Assembly (NCBI GenBank): GCA_937901525.1
Contig: CALDHX010000052.1
Span: 1 to 51,160, forward strand
Reading direction: 5' to 3'
DNA: 51,160 bases
Source of the DNA: an uncultured Bacteroidales bacterium
Lineage (GTDB): Bacteria; Bacteroidota; Bacteroidia; Bacteroidales; P3
Part shown: piece by piece, positions 34,641 to 43,506 of the stretch
How the letters are laid out: the number at the start of each line of letters is the position of its first letter
Numbering within the stretch: position 1 is the first letter of the stretch
Notes under the pieces: model-generated
What the model saw: the letters and a program-made list of their open reading frames with translations, nothing else
What the model was told of the DNA's origin: nothing
The model's database searches: none
Made by a program: the position numbers and the translations under genes

Positions 34641-36263
34641 ATGAAAAAATTATTATTATTTGCAATCTCCATTCTGATGTTTGGAATTGCATCATCACAG
34701 GTGTTCATTCAATCACAAGATTTAACACGTCTAACAACTGTTACAAGTGAAAACGTAATATCAGTGCCTTACACACAAAAAGTCTTGTCTTATACAAAGA
34801 ATAAGCACATTACTTTATCTCACACAAATGAAGGAAAATCTATGTTTACCTTAATGAAGAATGATCAAAACATTTCAGCAGAAAATGTTACGTTAGGTTC
34901 AGAATTTAATGTAAAAGATTTTGACATCTATGGTTCAACATTATATTTTTGTGGCAGTTATAACAATGATGGGATTGATGAAGCATTTTTAGGATATGTT
35001 GATATAGATGATTTTTTTGCACCGATAAATTATGCTCCCCTTGAAATATCAAAAATAAAATACACTTTAATAAACAATATCTATCAAGATAGCATTTTTT
35101 CCATAAACAGAATAGAAGTTTTTCAAGACTCAACCAACATAGTCGTAGCAGGAATTGGTAAAATGTACTATGGAGAGCCCCCATACGCAAAAAAAATTTA
35201 CGATACAACGGGATTACATAATATAATTTTTGATCCAATAGAATATTACTTAGACTTCTTTATGCTTTACACCATAAAAGAAGATTCAGTCTTAACAAAC
35301 CAACAAGAAGTTGATACGGGAGCTTTTCCAATATACAATGTTACAAATGATTTTGAAATATTCTATGTACCAACAGACACAGCTAATAGTTGCTATTACA
35401 ATAAATTTGCTGACATAACCGAAACAAATAACAAAATATACTTAACATCTATAAATTATAGTAATACTAGCATTTCAGATCCTTTGAATCATGCTACTTA
35501 TATAGATATTATAGCTTTTGATAAACAAACACGCCAACAACAAGCAGGCAGAATCACTCTCCCATATTTTGTACATCAAGCGTACGGAGTAAAAACGACA
35601 GCAATGGATCATGATAATATAGCAATAGTTTGTAACCTTTGCTATGATAATCAGCACAACAACTATGCTTGTGCTTTTAAAATTTCCCCTAACCCTAACG
35701 CTATTTTCAATATTTCTAATGTTTCTTTATTTGATTATTTGGGAGGAAGGTTTGGAGTGTTTGATGTAGAATTTTTAGAAACAAGAAGAGAATTAGTAAT
35801 ATTAAAAAAATCAATAATAGACGGAAGTAAAGAAGATTTAGTATTTCATTTAAACATGGATACTAATGTATCTTATCCTTACAATTATTATAGATATAAA
35901 ATCAACCATAAAGAATATGAGTTATGTTGTAGTGATTTAAATAAATCAGACACTTCTAATTATACTATAATAGGAAGTATTAATAATAATGTTATGTTTA
36001 TTTACGATACAAAAAATGCAGCTTATCTTAAAGAATCACCTTGTTTTACAAAAGAAACTTTTCAAGTAATAACATTAAGTCCTTTTTTGGTCAGCCCTAT
36101 TCCTCCATTATCACAATGTAAATTTTCAAAACAAATAACAAGCTCAGGAAATATTTTTACAGATACATTATATCTTTCAACTGATGTACATAAGACTGTT
36201 ATAAATCTGCAATCTATTCCATTTAAAAAGAATTCTGTGTTAAATAATTGTTGTTTAAAATAG
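34641..36263 (+). CDS. Secreted protein of unknown function
   Basis: This 540-residue protein has a signal peptide (LLLFAISILMFGIASSQ) and no other membrane segment. The body is rich in Asn, Asp and Tyr with short beta-like strands (FDIYGSTLYFCGSYNNDGID, NIVVAGIGKMYYG, DNIAIVCNLCYDNQHNN). It may be a beta-propeller, since strand groups of about 45-60 residues recur, but no defined repeat is clear. It lacks a T9SS sorting domain, ending NSVLNNCCLK. The ATG at 34641 starts the signal peptide. It lies 22 bp before a T9SS cargo gene, likely the same transcript. I do not recognise a family. Confidence 0.75.
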   Translation: MKKLLLFAISILMFGIASSQVFIQSQDLTRLTTVTSENVISVPYTQKVLSYTKNKHITLSHTNEGKSMFTLMKNDQNISAENVTLGSEFNVKDFDIYGSTLYFCGSYNNDGIDEAFLGYVDIDDFFAPINYAPLEISKIKYTLINNIYQDSIFSINRIEVFQDSTNIVVAGIGKMYYGEPPYAKKIYDTTGLHNIIFDPIEYYLDFFMLYTIKEDSVLTNQQEVDTGAFPIYNVTNDFEIFYVPTDTANSCYYNKFADITETNNKIYLTSINYSNTSISDPLNHATYIDIIAFDKQTRQQQAGRITLPYFVHQAYGVKTTAMDHDNIAIVCNLCYDNQHNNYACAFKISPNPNAIFNISNVSLFDYLGGRFGVFDVEFLETRRELVILKKSIIDGSKEDLVFHLNMDTNVSYPYNYYRYKINHKEYELCCSDLNKSDTSNYTIIGSINNNVMFIYDTKNAAYLKESPCFTKETFQVITLSPFLVSPIPPLSQCKFSKQITSSGNIFTDTLYLSTDVHKTVINLQSIPFKKNSVLNNCCLK

Positions 36264-36285
36264 TGTGTAATCAAAATTTGGTATT

Positions 36286-37611
36286 ATGAAAAAAATAAAA
36301 AAATTATTAATTATTTTAGTAGTCTTATGTTCATGCTTAAATCTTAAAGCACAATATCATTTTGGCTACAAACCCGATTCAAGTCAGTATGACTTACTTT
36401 ATGTTTTTGACACTACGTATTTCACAAACTGTTTTATGACAAGTGATACAAATAGAACCAGATTAGGTTCCGAAGATTGTTTTGGCTATTATGCAGACAT
36501 GTATCAAAAATGGGATTGGTATTTACCATATTATAAAGCATGGTGTGATACTTCTGTTACAATTGTTGATGGTTATGTAATAGGAGCAAATTCATATAAT
36601 CCAGAACCTAATAATAATAAAAGAGAAAATTATGCAGAAGCTTTTGCACAAGAATATTATTTAGATGAAACTGCTATTCCTTACGATAACTATATAGTAG
36701 TTGGTGTTGCTATGAAAATAGATTATGAATCGCTTGATGATCTTAGAAAAGTCTGTATTTTAAATGATAATTTTGATACTCTCGCAAGCACATTTTTTAA
36801 TACTTTTAATATGGGATCTACGTTAGAAGGAGTCGTTCCATGGAATAGAGATAGCTGGAATTTTTATTATTTCCCTCAATTGTTTTATGGAAACCTTAGA
36901 AATATTACCGATTTCAAAATAGCATTTGATGTACCTAAGTATAATCCTAATCATTTTCGTATGCATCATACTTGCAATGTTTATAGTCCTTGTTTATTTG
37001 ACTCTATTTGGGCTCACGGTGGACCTATCGAATGTGGACTTAATTACGATACAATTTATAATGGAATGGTTCCTTGGAATCAATTATATGCAAATTTAAA
37101 GGATTCTTTAACAGGGCAATGGTTTTCAGAAGAATTTCGCCCAGATCGTTACACTTTATACAATATGGTTGATGAATATTTAGATATGGTTAATCAATAT
37201 GGTTCAGAAGATAATATTCCATTGTGTTCTTTTGGAGATCCTAAGTATTTAAGGCACAATGATGAATGGATAAACTTTGAAGATGATAGCGTTTATACAA
37301 TTTGGCAAAATATTTACATCGCTATGGTGCCTATTATTATGATTCCTTCAAATACTCAATCGCTTTCGGAAGTGGAATTAGAGAAAATGTGTTACCTAAT
37401 GCCTAACCCTGCGAATAATTACTTTAAGGTAATGAGTCATTATACTATAAATAATATTCAAGTCTTTGATATGGTTGGGAAATTGCTAATAGAAACAAAG
37501 GTAAGCAACTTTGAAAAAGACATAGATATTAGCAATCTATCTTCGGGAACATACATTGTAAAAATAAACACCACAAAAGGTAGCGTGAAAAAGAAATTGA
37601 TTGTGGAATAA
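36286..37611 (+). CDS. T9SS cargo protein with type-A sorting domain
   Basis: This 441-residue protein has a signal peptide (LLIILVVLCSCLNLKAQ), an unrecognised aromatic-rich body (for example YYADMYQKWDWYLPYYKAWC) and a C-terminal T9SS sorting domain (YLMPNPANNYFKV, NIQVFDMVGKLLIETK, DISNLSSGTYIVKI, ending KKKLIVE). A cysteine inside the signal peptide (CSC) could be read as a lipobox, but the LKAQ cleavage site and the CTD make a T9SS protein more likely. It probably reaches the surface through the PorU/PorV machinery. Function is unknown. A terminator follows 10 bp downstream. Confidence 0.85.
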   Translation: MKKIKKLLIILVVLCSCLNLKAQYHFGYKPDSSQYDLLYVFDTTYFTNCFMTSDTNRTRLGSEDCFGYYADMYQKWDWYLPYYKAWCDTSVTIVDGYVIGANSYNPEPNNNKRENYAEAFAQEYYLDETAIPYDNYIVVGVAMKIDYESLDDLRKVCILNDNFDTLASTFFNTFNMGSTLEGVVPWNRDSWNFYYFPQLFYGNLRNITDFKIAFDVPKYNPNHFRMHHTCNVYSPCLFDSIWAHGGPIECGLNYDTIYNGMVPWNQLYANLKDSLTGQWFSEEFRPDRYTLYNMVDEYLDMVNQYGSEDNIPLCSFGDPKYLRHNDEWINFEDDSVYTIWQNIYIAMVPIIMIPSNTQSLSEVELEKMCYLMPNPANNYFKVMSHYTINNIQVFDMVGKLLIETKVSNFEKDIDISNLSSGTYIVKINTTKGSVKKKLIVE

Positions 37612-37621
37612 GAAAAGAAAA

Positions 37622-37650
37622 GGCGACTGAGATAATCAATCGCCTTTTTT
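37622..37650 (+). terminator. Rho-independent terminator
   Basis: GGCGACTGA (37622-37630) pairs with TCAATCGCC (37636-37644) with one mismatch around GATAA, then a T6 run. It ends the 34641-37611 transcript. Confidence 0.85.
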
Positions 37651-37671
37651 ATTTGTTTGCTTTTTTTTCTT

Positions 37672-37679
37672 TATCTTTG
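37672..37679 (+). promoter_or_regulatory. -7 box upstream of the M6-prodomain gene
   Basis: TATCTTTG matches TAnnTTTG, 16 bp upstream of the ATG at 37696. TTTG copies upstream at 37652-37655 and 37656-37659 are spaced 16 and 12 nt, shorter than usual. Confidence 0.5.
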
Positions 37680-37695
37680 CCAAAAATATTCTTTT

Positions 37696-38067
37696 ATGAA
37701 AAAATACATTTTTGCTTTAATTATAGCGTTGTTTTTCTGCAATGTTTTGTTTGCAGTGCCTGCTCAAAAGAAATTGATTACTATCATTCAACCTAATGGA
37801 AAGGAGCTTTCTTATTGGTTAAAGGGCGATGAGTTTATTCATTGGGCAGAATCTATTGACGGATACACTCTTTTACACAATAAAGAAGGGGTTTTGTGTT
37901 ATGCAACTTTGAACGAAAAAGGTGAAATGGTAGCTTCTCAAATCATTGCTTGCAATCCTGAACATAGAGATGTAAAGGAAGTGATTTTTTTGGAAAAAAC
38001 CGAGAAAAATCTCTTTTTTTCCGATGAGCAATTGAAAATTGTAAGAGAAAGACGAATGAATCGTTAA
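37696..38067 (+). CDS. Stand-alone M6-metallopeptidase prodomain-like protein (truncated)
   Basis: This 123-residue protein has a signal peptide (YIFALIIALFFCNVLFA). It then has the N-terminal region seen in Bacteroidetes M6 (immune inhibitor A-like) peptidases: VPAQKKLITIIQPNGKEL, GDEFIHWAESIDGYTLL and HNKEGVLCYATLNEKGEM. It stops at RERRMNR, where full-length members continue into the peptidase domain with HExxH; no such domain follows, because parE begins 35 bp later. It may be a broken gene or a free propeptide-like inhibitor. The ATG at 37696 starts the signal peptide and has a -7 box upstream. Confidence 0.75.
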   Translation: MKKYIFALIIALFFCNVLFAVPAQKKLITIIQPNGKELSYWLKGDEFIHWAESIDGYTLLHNKEGVLCYATLNEKGEMVASQIIACNPEHRDVKEVIFLEKTEKNLFFSDEQLKIVRERRMNR

Positions 38068-38088
38068 GTTTATTTCCGTTTTTTTTCG

Positions 38089-38096
38089 TATTTTTG
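38089..38096 (+). promoter_or_regulatory. -7 box of parE
   Basis: TATTTTTG matches TAnnTTTG and ends 6 nt before the parE ATG at 38103, predicting a nearly leaderless transcript. No clear TTTG occurs at the -33 position. Confidence 0.45.
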
Positions 38097-38102
38097 CAAC
38101 CT

Positions 38103-39977
38103 ATGGCAGATAGCAAACAAACAAATAAGGGTAATTATACCGAAGATAATATTAAATCTCTTGATTGGCACGAGCATATTCGCTTGCGTCCGGGTATGTA
38201 TATAGGTAAACTTGGCGATGGTGCTTCATCTGATGACGGGATTTATGTGTTATTGAAAGAGGTTATCGACAATTCTATTGACGAATTTGTTGCAGGACAT
38301 GGAAATTGCATTGAAATAGACATAGATTTTCACACAAAAAAGGTAAGAGTTAGAGACTATGGACGTGGAATTCCTTTGGAGAAAACGGTAGATTGCGTTT
38401 CAAAGATGAATACCGGTGCAAAGTATGACTCAGAGACTTTTCAAAAATCAGTAGGTATGAATGGAGTTGGTACAAAGGCTGTAAATGCACTTAGTACCTA
38501 CTTTAAAATCTCTTCTGTTAGAGATGGAAAGATAAAATCTGCTGAATTTTCGGAAGGAAAAATCACTAACGAAGAACAAATCCAAGATACAGAGGAAAAA
38601 AACGGCACTTGTGTAGAGTTTATTCCTGATAACGATCCTAAGATTTTTGGTAATTACAATTATTTAGATGAATATGTTGAGAAGATGATTTGGAATTATG
38701 CCTACTTAAACAAAGGATTGTCTTTGATTTACAATGGCAAAAAAATCCAATCTAAAAAGGGTCTTTTCGATTTGCTTAACAATAATTTACAAGAAAACGA
38801 AGCCCTCTACCCTATTATTCATCTTTCGGCAGGAAGTTTTGAATTTGCTTTCACGCATTCTGATAAAGTTTTCACAGAGGAGCATTATTCTTTTGTAAAT
38901 GGACAACATACAACACAAGGTGGTACGCATCAATCTGCTTTTCGTGAGGCTTTGGTTAAGGTGTTAAAGGATTTTTTCAAGAAAGATTACGATCCTTCTG
39001 ATATTCGTTCGGGACTTGTTGCCTCAATCAGCCTTAGAATTAATGAACCTGTGTTTGAATCGCAAACAAAGACTAAATTAGGTTCTACAAATATGATGCC
39101 TGACGGCAGTGGTCAAGCTGTAAGAACGTTTATCTTAGATGCTGTTAAAAGTACTCTTGATGATTATTTGCATATCAATGCAGAGGTTGCAGAACTTCTT
39201 TTGCAAAAAATCGTTCGCAACGAAAAAGAACGCAAGGGTATGCAAAATGTAAAGAAACTTGCAAAAGAGAGTGCGAAAAAGGTAAGTCTTACAAACAGAA
39301 AACTTAGAGATTGCAGAATACATTATAATAGCAAAGACCCAAGACGTTTAGAATCTACTCTATTTATTACTGAGGGAGATTCTGCATCGGGTTCTATCAC
39401 AAAGAGTCGTGATGTAAACACACAAGCTGTCTTTTCTTTAAGAGGAAAGCCACTTAATACATACGGCGATAGCAAAGAGGTTGTCTATAAAAACGAAGAG
39501 TTTAATCTTTTACACAACGCTTTGAACATAGATGAAGATATGGATAATTTGCGATACAATAACATTGTAATTGCAACCGATGCCGATGTTGATGGAATGC
39601 ACATAAGAATGTTGCTAATGACGTTCTTTTTGAAGTTCTTCCCCGACTTAGTAAAGGCTGGTCATATATACATATTGCAAACTCCTTTGTTTAGAGTAAG
39701 AAACAAAAAAGAAACTCTTTATTGTTATAGCGAACAAGAAAGAGATGAGGCAATAGGAAAATTAAGAGGCGAAGTAGAAATCACACGTTTTAAAGGGCTT
39801 GGAGAAATTTCGCCTGATGAATTTAGAAACTTTATAGGCAAAGATATAAAACTTGACCCTATTATTCTAAACAAAGAATCGGGTGTTAGTTCTATATTAG
39901 ATTTCTTTATGGGTAAAAACACGCCTGAAAGACAAAGTTATATTATTGAAAATTTACGTTACGAAGAAGTACAATAG
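38103..39977 (+). CDS. parE: DNA topoisomerase IV subunit B
   Basis: This 624-residue type-IIA topoisomerase ATPase subunit has the GHKL motifs EVIDNSIDEF, DYGRGIPLEK and VGMNGVGTKAVNALS, and the transducer region FVNGQHTTQGGTHQSAFREA. The TOPRIM domain has LFITEGDSASGSITK, LRGKPLNTYG and ATDADVDGMHIR; the end is FKGLGEISPDEFRNFIG. ParE powers decatenation of daughter chromosomes. The ATG at 38103 is used; the frame before it begins with TTG. In most Bacteroidetes parC follows, but here a secreted-protein gene does, so parC must lie elsewhere. The length is normal for the Bacteroidetes type. Confidence 0.93.
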   Translation: MADSKQTNKGNYTEDNIKSLDWHEHIRLRPGMYIGKLGDGASSDDGIYVLLKEVIDNSIDEFVAGHGNCIEIDIDFHTKKVRVRDYGRGIPLEKTVDCVSKMNTGAKYDSETFQKSVGMNGVGTKAVNALSTYFKISSVRDGKIKSAEFSEGKITNEEQIQDTEEKNGTCVEFIPDNDPKIFGNYNYLDEYVEKMIWNYAYLNKGLSLIYNGKKIQSKKGLFDLLNNNLQENEALYPIIHLSAGSFEFAFTHSDKVFTEEHYSFVNGQHTTQGGTHQSAFREALVKVLKDFFKKDYDPSDIRSGLVASISLRINEPVFESQTKTKLGSTNMMPDGSGQAVRTFILDAVKSTLDDYLHINAEVAELLLQKIVRNEKERKGMQNVKKLAKESAKKVSLTNRKLRDCRIHYNSKDPRRLESTLFITEGDSASGSITKSRDVNTQAVFSLRGKPLNTYGDSKEVVYKNEEFNLLHNALNIDEDMDNLRYNNIVIATDADVDGMHIRMLLMTFFLKFFPDLVKAGHIYILQTPLFRVRNKKETLYCYSEQERDEAIGKLRGEVEITRFKGLGEISPDEFRNFIGKDIKLDPIILNKESGVSSILDFFMGKNTPERQSYIIENLRYEEVQ

Positions 39978-39998
39978 TAATAAATTATTTTTGGAAAT

Positions 39999-40667
39999 AT
40001 GAAAAAAACAGTTTTTTATCTTATTTTGGCTTTCATTTGCTTTGGACAAACAGATATTTTTGCTCAAAACGATGAAGTAAAACCTTGGACCGATGTAGTA
40101 ATAGACAATAGAGATCCTTCTCTTTGGACGTGGAACAAAAATAACTCTTCACGTTTTAGCATCAGAGGCGATTTTGACGGAGACGGATTCTCTGAAAATT
40201 TATACGAAACAGCAACTACTATCTTTTCTGATAACGATGAACTCACTCCTTTAAAGCTTGACGGAGATTTAGGAGTGTATTTCTTGGTTAATGAAGGAGA
40301 TTTAGACGGAGATGGTGGAGATGAAATTTCATTTATGAGCGTTTATCGTGATTTTTCAGACATTAATTTTTTCAGAGTTTGGACCTACACAGGCAATAAA
40401 TGGAAAGAATTATTTTGTGTACAAGTTCACGAATACGACTGCCCTAATTACAAAGCTACAAAGCCAAACGAAATGTTTACTCATCAATGGAAAAGAAAAA
40501 ATGGTTACGATCTAAACAAAATAGTATTGAAACTTCACGATGGAGTTGTAGATGTAATTGCTACACACCCTAACGAACGCTACGCAATTGAACACATAAA
40601 ACTCGTAGGCAAGACTTTCTCTAAAAGAGAATGGGGAACAATAATTCAACCTCGCAACGACTACTAA
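39999..40667 (+). CDS. Secreted protein with FG-GAP/Asp-rich repeats
   Basis: This 222-residue protein has a signal peptide (TVFYLILAFICFGQTDIFAQ) and two Asp-rich, probably calcium-binding segments, RGDFDGDGFSEN and EGDLDGDGGDEISF. These resemble FG-GAP or dockerin-like loops. The rest, for example FFRVWTYTGNKWKELFCVQV, suggests a beta-propeller blade or VCBS-type fold. There is no sorting domain. A -7 box TATTTTTG (39986-39993) lies 5 nt before the ATG. Function is unknown. Confidence 0.78.
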   Translation: MKKTVFYLILAFICFGQTDIFAQNDEVKPWTDVVIDNRDPSLWTWNKNNSSRFSIRGDFDGDGFSENLYETATTIFSDNDELTPLKLDGDLGVYFLVNEGDLDGDGGDEISFMSVYRDFSDINFFRVWTYTGNKWKELFCVQVHEYDCPNYKATKPNEMFTHQWKRKNGYDLNKIVLKLHDGVVDVIATHPNERYAIEHIKLVGKTFSKREWGTIIQPRNDY

Positions 40668-40674
40668 CAAAGCA

Positions 40675-41409
40675 ATGAAAAAAGTAATTGTTGTTGGAGC
40701 AAGCTCTGGCATTGGCGAGCAAGTAGTGCATCTTCTTTTGGAAGAAGGGTGCAGTGTAGGAATTGCCGCACGAAGAATAGAGAAACTAAAAGATATTCAA
40801 AATAAATACGGCGAAGAAAGAGTAAAAATCATTGATTTAGACGTTCAAAAACAAGACGCTGACAAGAAATTAGAAACTCTAATCAATCTCTTAGGAGGAA
40901 TGGATTTGTATTTTCACGCCTCAGGCATAGGAACTCAAAACATAGACTTAGTTCCAGAAATAGAAATTGAGACCTCAAAAACAAATTGTGAAGGATTCAT
41001 TCGTTTAGTTACCTTTGCTTTTAATTGGTTCTACAAAAACAAAGTCAAAGGTCATATTGCAGTAATTTCTTCTATTGCAGGAACAAAAGGACTTGGCGTT
41101 GCACCTGCCTACTCTGCAACAAAAGCAATGCAAAACACCTACATACAATCGCTTTGCCAACTCTCAAAAATCAAAAAAGCCAATATTTCATTCACAGACA
41201 TACGTCCGGGATTCGTAGCGACCGATTTGCTAAACAAAAGCAAACACTATCCTATGTTAATGAAAAAAGAAAAAGTAGCAAAAATCATAATCAAAGCCCT
41301 AAAACACAAAAAACGAATAGCAATAATAGACTGGAAATTCCGCTTATTAGTAATACTTTGGCGACTGATACCTTCTTGCATCTGGGAAAGAATAAGCGTT
41401 AAAAATTAG
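40675..41409 (+). CDS. Short-chain dehydrogenase/reductase
   Basis: This 244-residue SDR has the NAD(P) motif VVGASSGIGEQV near residue 7, YFHASGIG, the catalytic Ser in VISSIAGTKG, and the YxxxK pair in YSATKAMQ. A hydrophobic C-terminal segment (FRLLVILWRLIPSCIWE) may anchor it to the membrane. The substrate is unknown. Its stop TAG lies inside the left 24-bp direct repeat of the recQ/dprA cassette, and its own terminator has been moved 3.2 kb downstream to 44623. Confidence 0.9.
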   Translation: MKKVIVVGASSGIGEQVVHLLLEEGCSVGIAARRIEKLKDIQNKYGEERVKIIDLDVQKQDADKKLETLINLLGGMDLYFHASGIGTQNIDLVPEIEIETSKTNCEGFIRLVTFAFNWFYKNKVKGHIAVISSIAGTKGLGVAPAYSATKAMQNTYIQSLCQLSKIKKANISFTDIRPGFVATDLLNKSKHYPMLMKKEKVAKIIIKALKHKKRIAIIDWKFRLLVILWRLIPSCIWERISVKN

Positions 41410-41422
41410 CAATAAAAAAAAC
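41399..41422 (+). repeat. Left 24-bp direct repeat of the recQ/dprA cassette
   Basis: The 24 bp at 41399-41422 are identical to 44604-44627. The repeat runs TTAAAAATTAGC, then AAT, eight A and C. It contains the last codons and stop of the SDR gene. The next ATG (recQ) begins 4 bp after it. Confidence 0.92.
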
Positions 41423-41426
41423 AATT

Positions 41427-43496
41427 ATGACAAAACAAGAATTATTTAACTTATCAAATAACAGATGTGAAGCTGAGAAAATATTAAAACAATCGTTTGG
41501 ATTTGATAACTTTTACGATGAACAATGGCGAGCAATTCAACGTTTACTTCGAGGTGAGCGTATATTACTAATTGAAAGAACCGGTTTTGGAAAATCTCTC
41601 TGCTATCAATTTCCTGCAATCTTGTTTGACGGCTTAACTATTATATTTTCCCCTCTCGTTGCCTTGATGAGAGATCAAGTAAAATCTCTAAATCAGAAAG
41701 GAATCAATGCGAGATGTATAAATTACGAACAATCAAAAGAAGAAAATGAAGAGGCTATAAAATTAGCTCTGACTGGTAAATTAAAAATTTTGTATATTGC
41801 TCCTGAACGTCAAGAAAACACAGAATGGTTAGAGTCTGTTAGAGAAATGAAATTATCAATGGTTGTTATAGATGAAGCACATACAATTTCCGTTTGGGGA
41901 CATGATTTTAGACCTTCTTTTAAACGTATTATCAATCTTGTAAAATTATTACCAATTGACACTCCTGTCTTAGCAACTACTGCAACCGCTACACTTAGAA
42001 CACAAAAAGATATTGAAACACAAATGGGTGTAGGAGTTAAAACAATAAGAGGTAATCTTTTAAGAGAGAATTTCAAACTCTATGTAATAGAAACTAATTC
42101 CGAAGACGAAAAACTAATTTGGATTGCTAAATATGTAAATAAATTATCGGGTACTGGGTTAATTTATACAGGCACAAGAGTTGATGCAGAAGTGTACTCA
42201 AGATGGTTAGACTTTGTTGGAGTAAATGCGATTGGCTATCACGCAGGATTAGACTCTGATTCAAGAAAAGAAATCGAAAAAGGCTTAATGGATAATAAAT
42301 ATAAATGTATAGTTTCTACTAACGCATTAGGAATGGGCATAGATAAATCGGACATTCGCTTTATTATCCATACACAAATCCCACAATCACCAATACATTA
42401 TTACCAAGAAATAGGAAGAGCTGGACGAGATGGTTTAACATCTCACTTAATTCTATTTTTTAATTCGCAATTAGATTCAAATAACGACTACATTGATAGT
42501 GAATTACCAAGAGCTTTTATAGAAACTGCTAAACCTAATATAGAAACCTACCAAAAAGTTATTGATATTCTAAAAGAAGAAATGTTAAGAGAAAGTGATA
42601 TTTTAAGAAAAGCGAATATCAAACAACAAATTTTTAGAGTAATAAAAGCAGATTTAATAGAACAAGGCATTATTAAAGAAATGCAATTAGGACGTTCTAA
42701 GTATTATATGTATCAACCTAATGCTCCCGAACTTGACACAACAAAATTTGAAGAATTAAAACAGTTTAAATTAGATGAATTTAATTCAATGATTGATTAT
42801 GTGTTTACAAAACAAGCTCGAATGAAGTTTTTGTGTAATTATTTAGGAGATGAGTTTTCTGATAACATTAAATCGGGTTGCGATAACACAAGCGAAAAAA
42901 AATTAACACCAATTGAAGATTATCAACTGAGAGAAAAACTAAAAGAATTTCACGAAACATATTTTCCAACAATTAGATGCGTACAGAGAGACAATAATAT
43001 TATAGACGGAGTTGCTGCTTCCTATTATGGTGTTTCAAATGTTGGTGCCACAATACATAGATGCAAATATGAAAATGGAGGAGATTTTCCAGACTTTCTT
43101 GTAAAACAGACTTTGAAGGCATACAGAAAAAAATTTGGCAACAAACATATTGATTTTGTCATGTTTGTTCCACCTTCTATTTCCGGAACTTTGGTTGAAA
43201 ATTTTGCAAAGAAAATCGCACAAATCTTAGACATTCCATTCTCATACGCAGTAGAAAAAATAAAAGAGACTGAACCTCAAAAAAGATTTCGCAACTCATA
43301 TCTAAAACGAGATAATGTAAAAGATTCTTTCACTATAAATAATACAGATGTAACAGACAAAACAATTTTATTGATTGATGACATATATGATAGTGGTGCA
43401 ACATTAAAGGAAATAGGTAAAGTATTGACAAAATCCGGTGCAACAGAAATAATTCCTCTTGTTATTGCAAAAACTGTTGGACGTGATAATGATTAA
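41427..43496 (+). CDS. RecQ-family helicase fused to a ComFC-like phosphoribosyltransferase
   Basis: This 689-residue fusion begins with a superfamily-2 RecQ helicase: Walker A RTGFGKSLCYQFP (about 50), FSPLVALMRDQ, VVIDEAHTISVWGHDFRP, LATTATATLRT, STNALGMGIDKSD and IGRAGRDG. The RecQ zinc region is reduced to LCNYLGDEF and GCDNT, and there is no HRDC domain. From about 490 the C-terminus is a ComFC-like domain with FVMFVPPSI and the PRPP-binding motif ILLIDDIYDSGATLKEIG (about 650). The gene starts 17 bp after the SDR stop and is followed by a divergent dprA. Helicase, PRTase and DprA together suggest processing of foreign single-stranded DNA, in defence or uptake; this is inference. Confidence 0.9.
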   Translation: MTKQELFNLSNNRCEAEKILKQSFGFDNFYDEQWRAIQRLLRGERILLIERTGFGKSLCYQFPAILFDGLTIIFSPLVALMRDQVKSLNQKGINARCINYEQSKEENEEAIKLALTGKLKILYIAPERQENTEWLESVREMKLSMVVIDEAHTISVWGHDFRPSFKRIINLVKLLPIDTPVLATTATATLRTQKDIETQMGVGVKTIRGNLLRENFKLYVIETNSEDEKLIWIAKYVNKLSGTGLIYTGTRVDAEVYSRWLDFVGVNAIGYHAGLDSDSRKEIEKGLMDNKYKCIVSTNALGMGIDKSDIRFIIHTQIPQSPIHYYQEIGRAGRDGLTSHLILFFNSQLDSNNDYIDSELPRAFIETAKPNIETYQKVIDILKEEMLRESDILRKANIKQQIFRVIKADLIEQGIIKEMQLGRSKYYMYQPNAPELDTTKFEELKQFKLDEFNSMIDYVFTKQARMKFLCNYLGDEFSDNIKSGCDNTSEKKLTPIEDYQLREKLKEFHETYFPTIRCVQRDNNIIDGVAASYYGVSNVGATIHRCKYENGGDFPDFLVKQTLKAYRKKFGNKHIDFVMFVPPSISGTLVENFAKKIAQILDIPFSYAVEKIKETEPQKRFRNSYLKRDNVKDSFTINNTDVTDKTILLIDDIYDSGATLKEIGKVLTKSGATEIIPLVIAKTVGRDND

Positions 43497-43506
43497 AAAT
43501 TTTAGT

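Noticed and set aside
34280..34708. Minus-strand open frame across repeat copy 2
   Set aside because: Low-complexity translation of A/T-rich repeats antisense to ispF and the next gene's signal peptide.
43459..43506. Upstream non-ATG start for the dprA frame
   Set aside because: It overlaps the PRTase coding end and adds residues with no similarity to DprA; ATGs at 43489 or 43507 are more likely.
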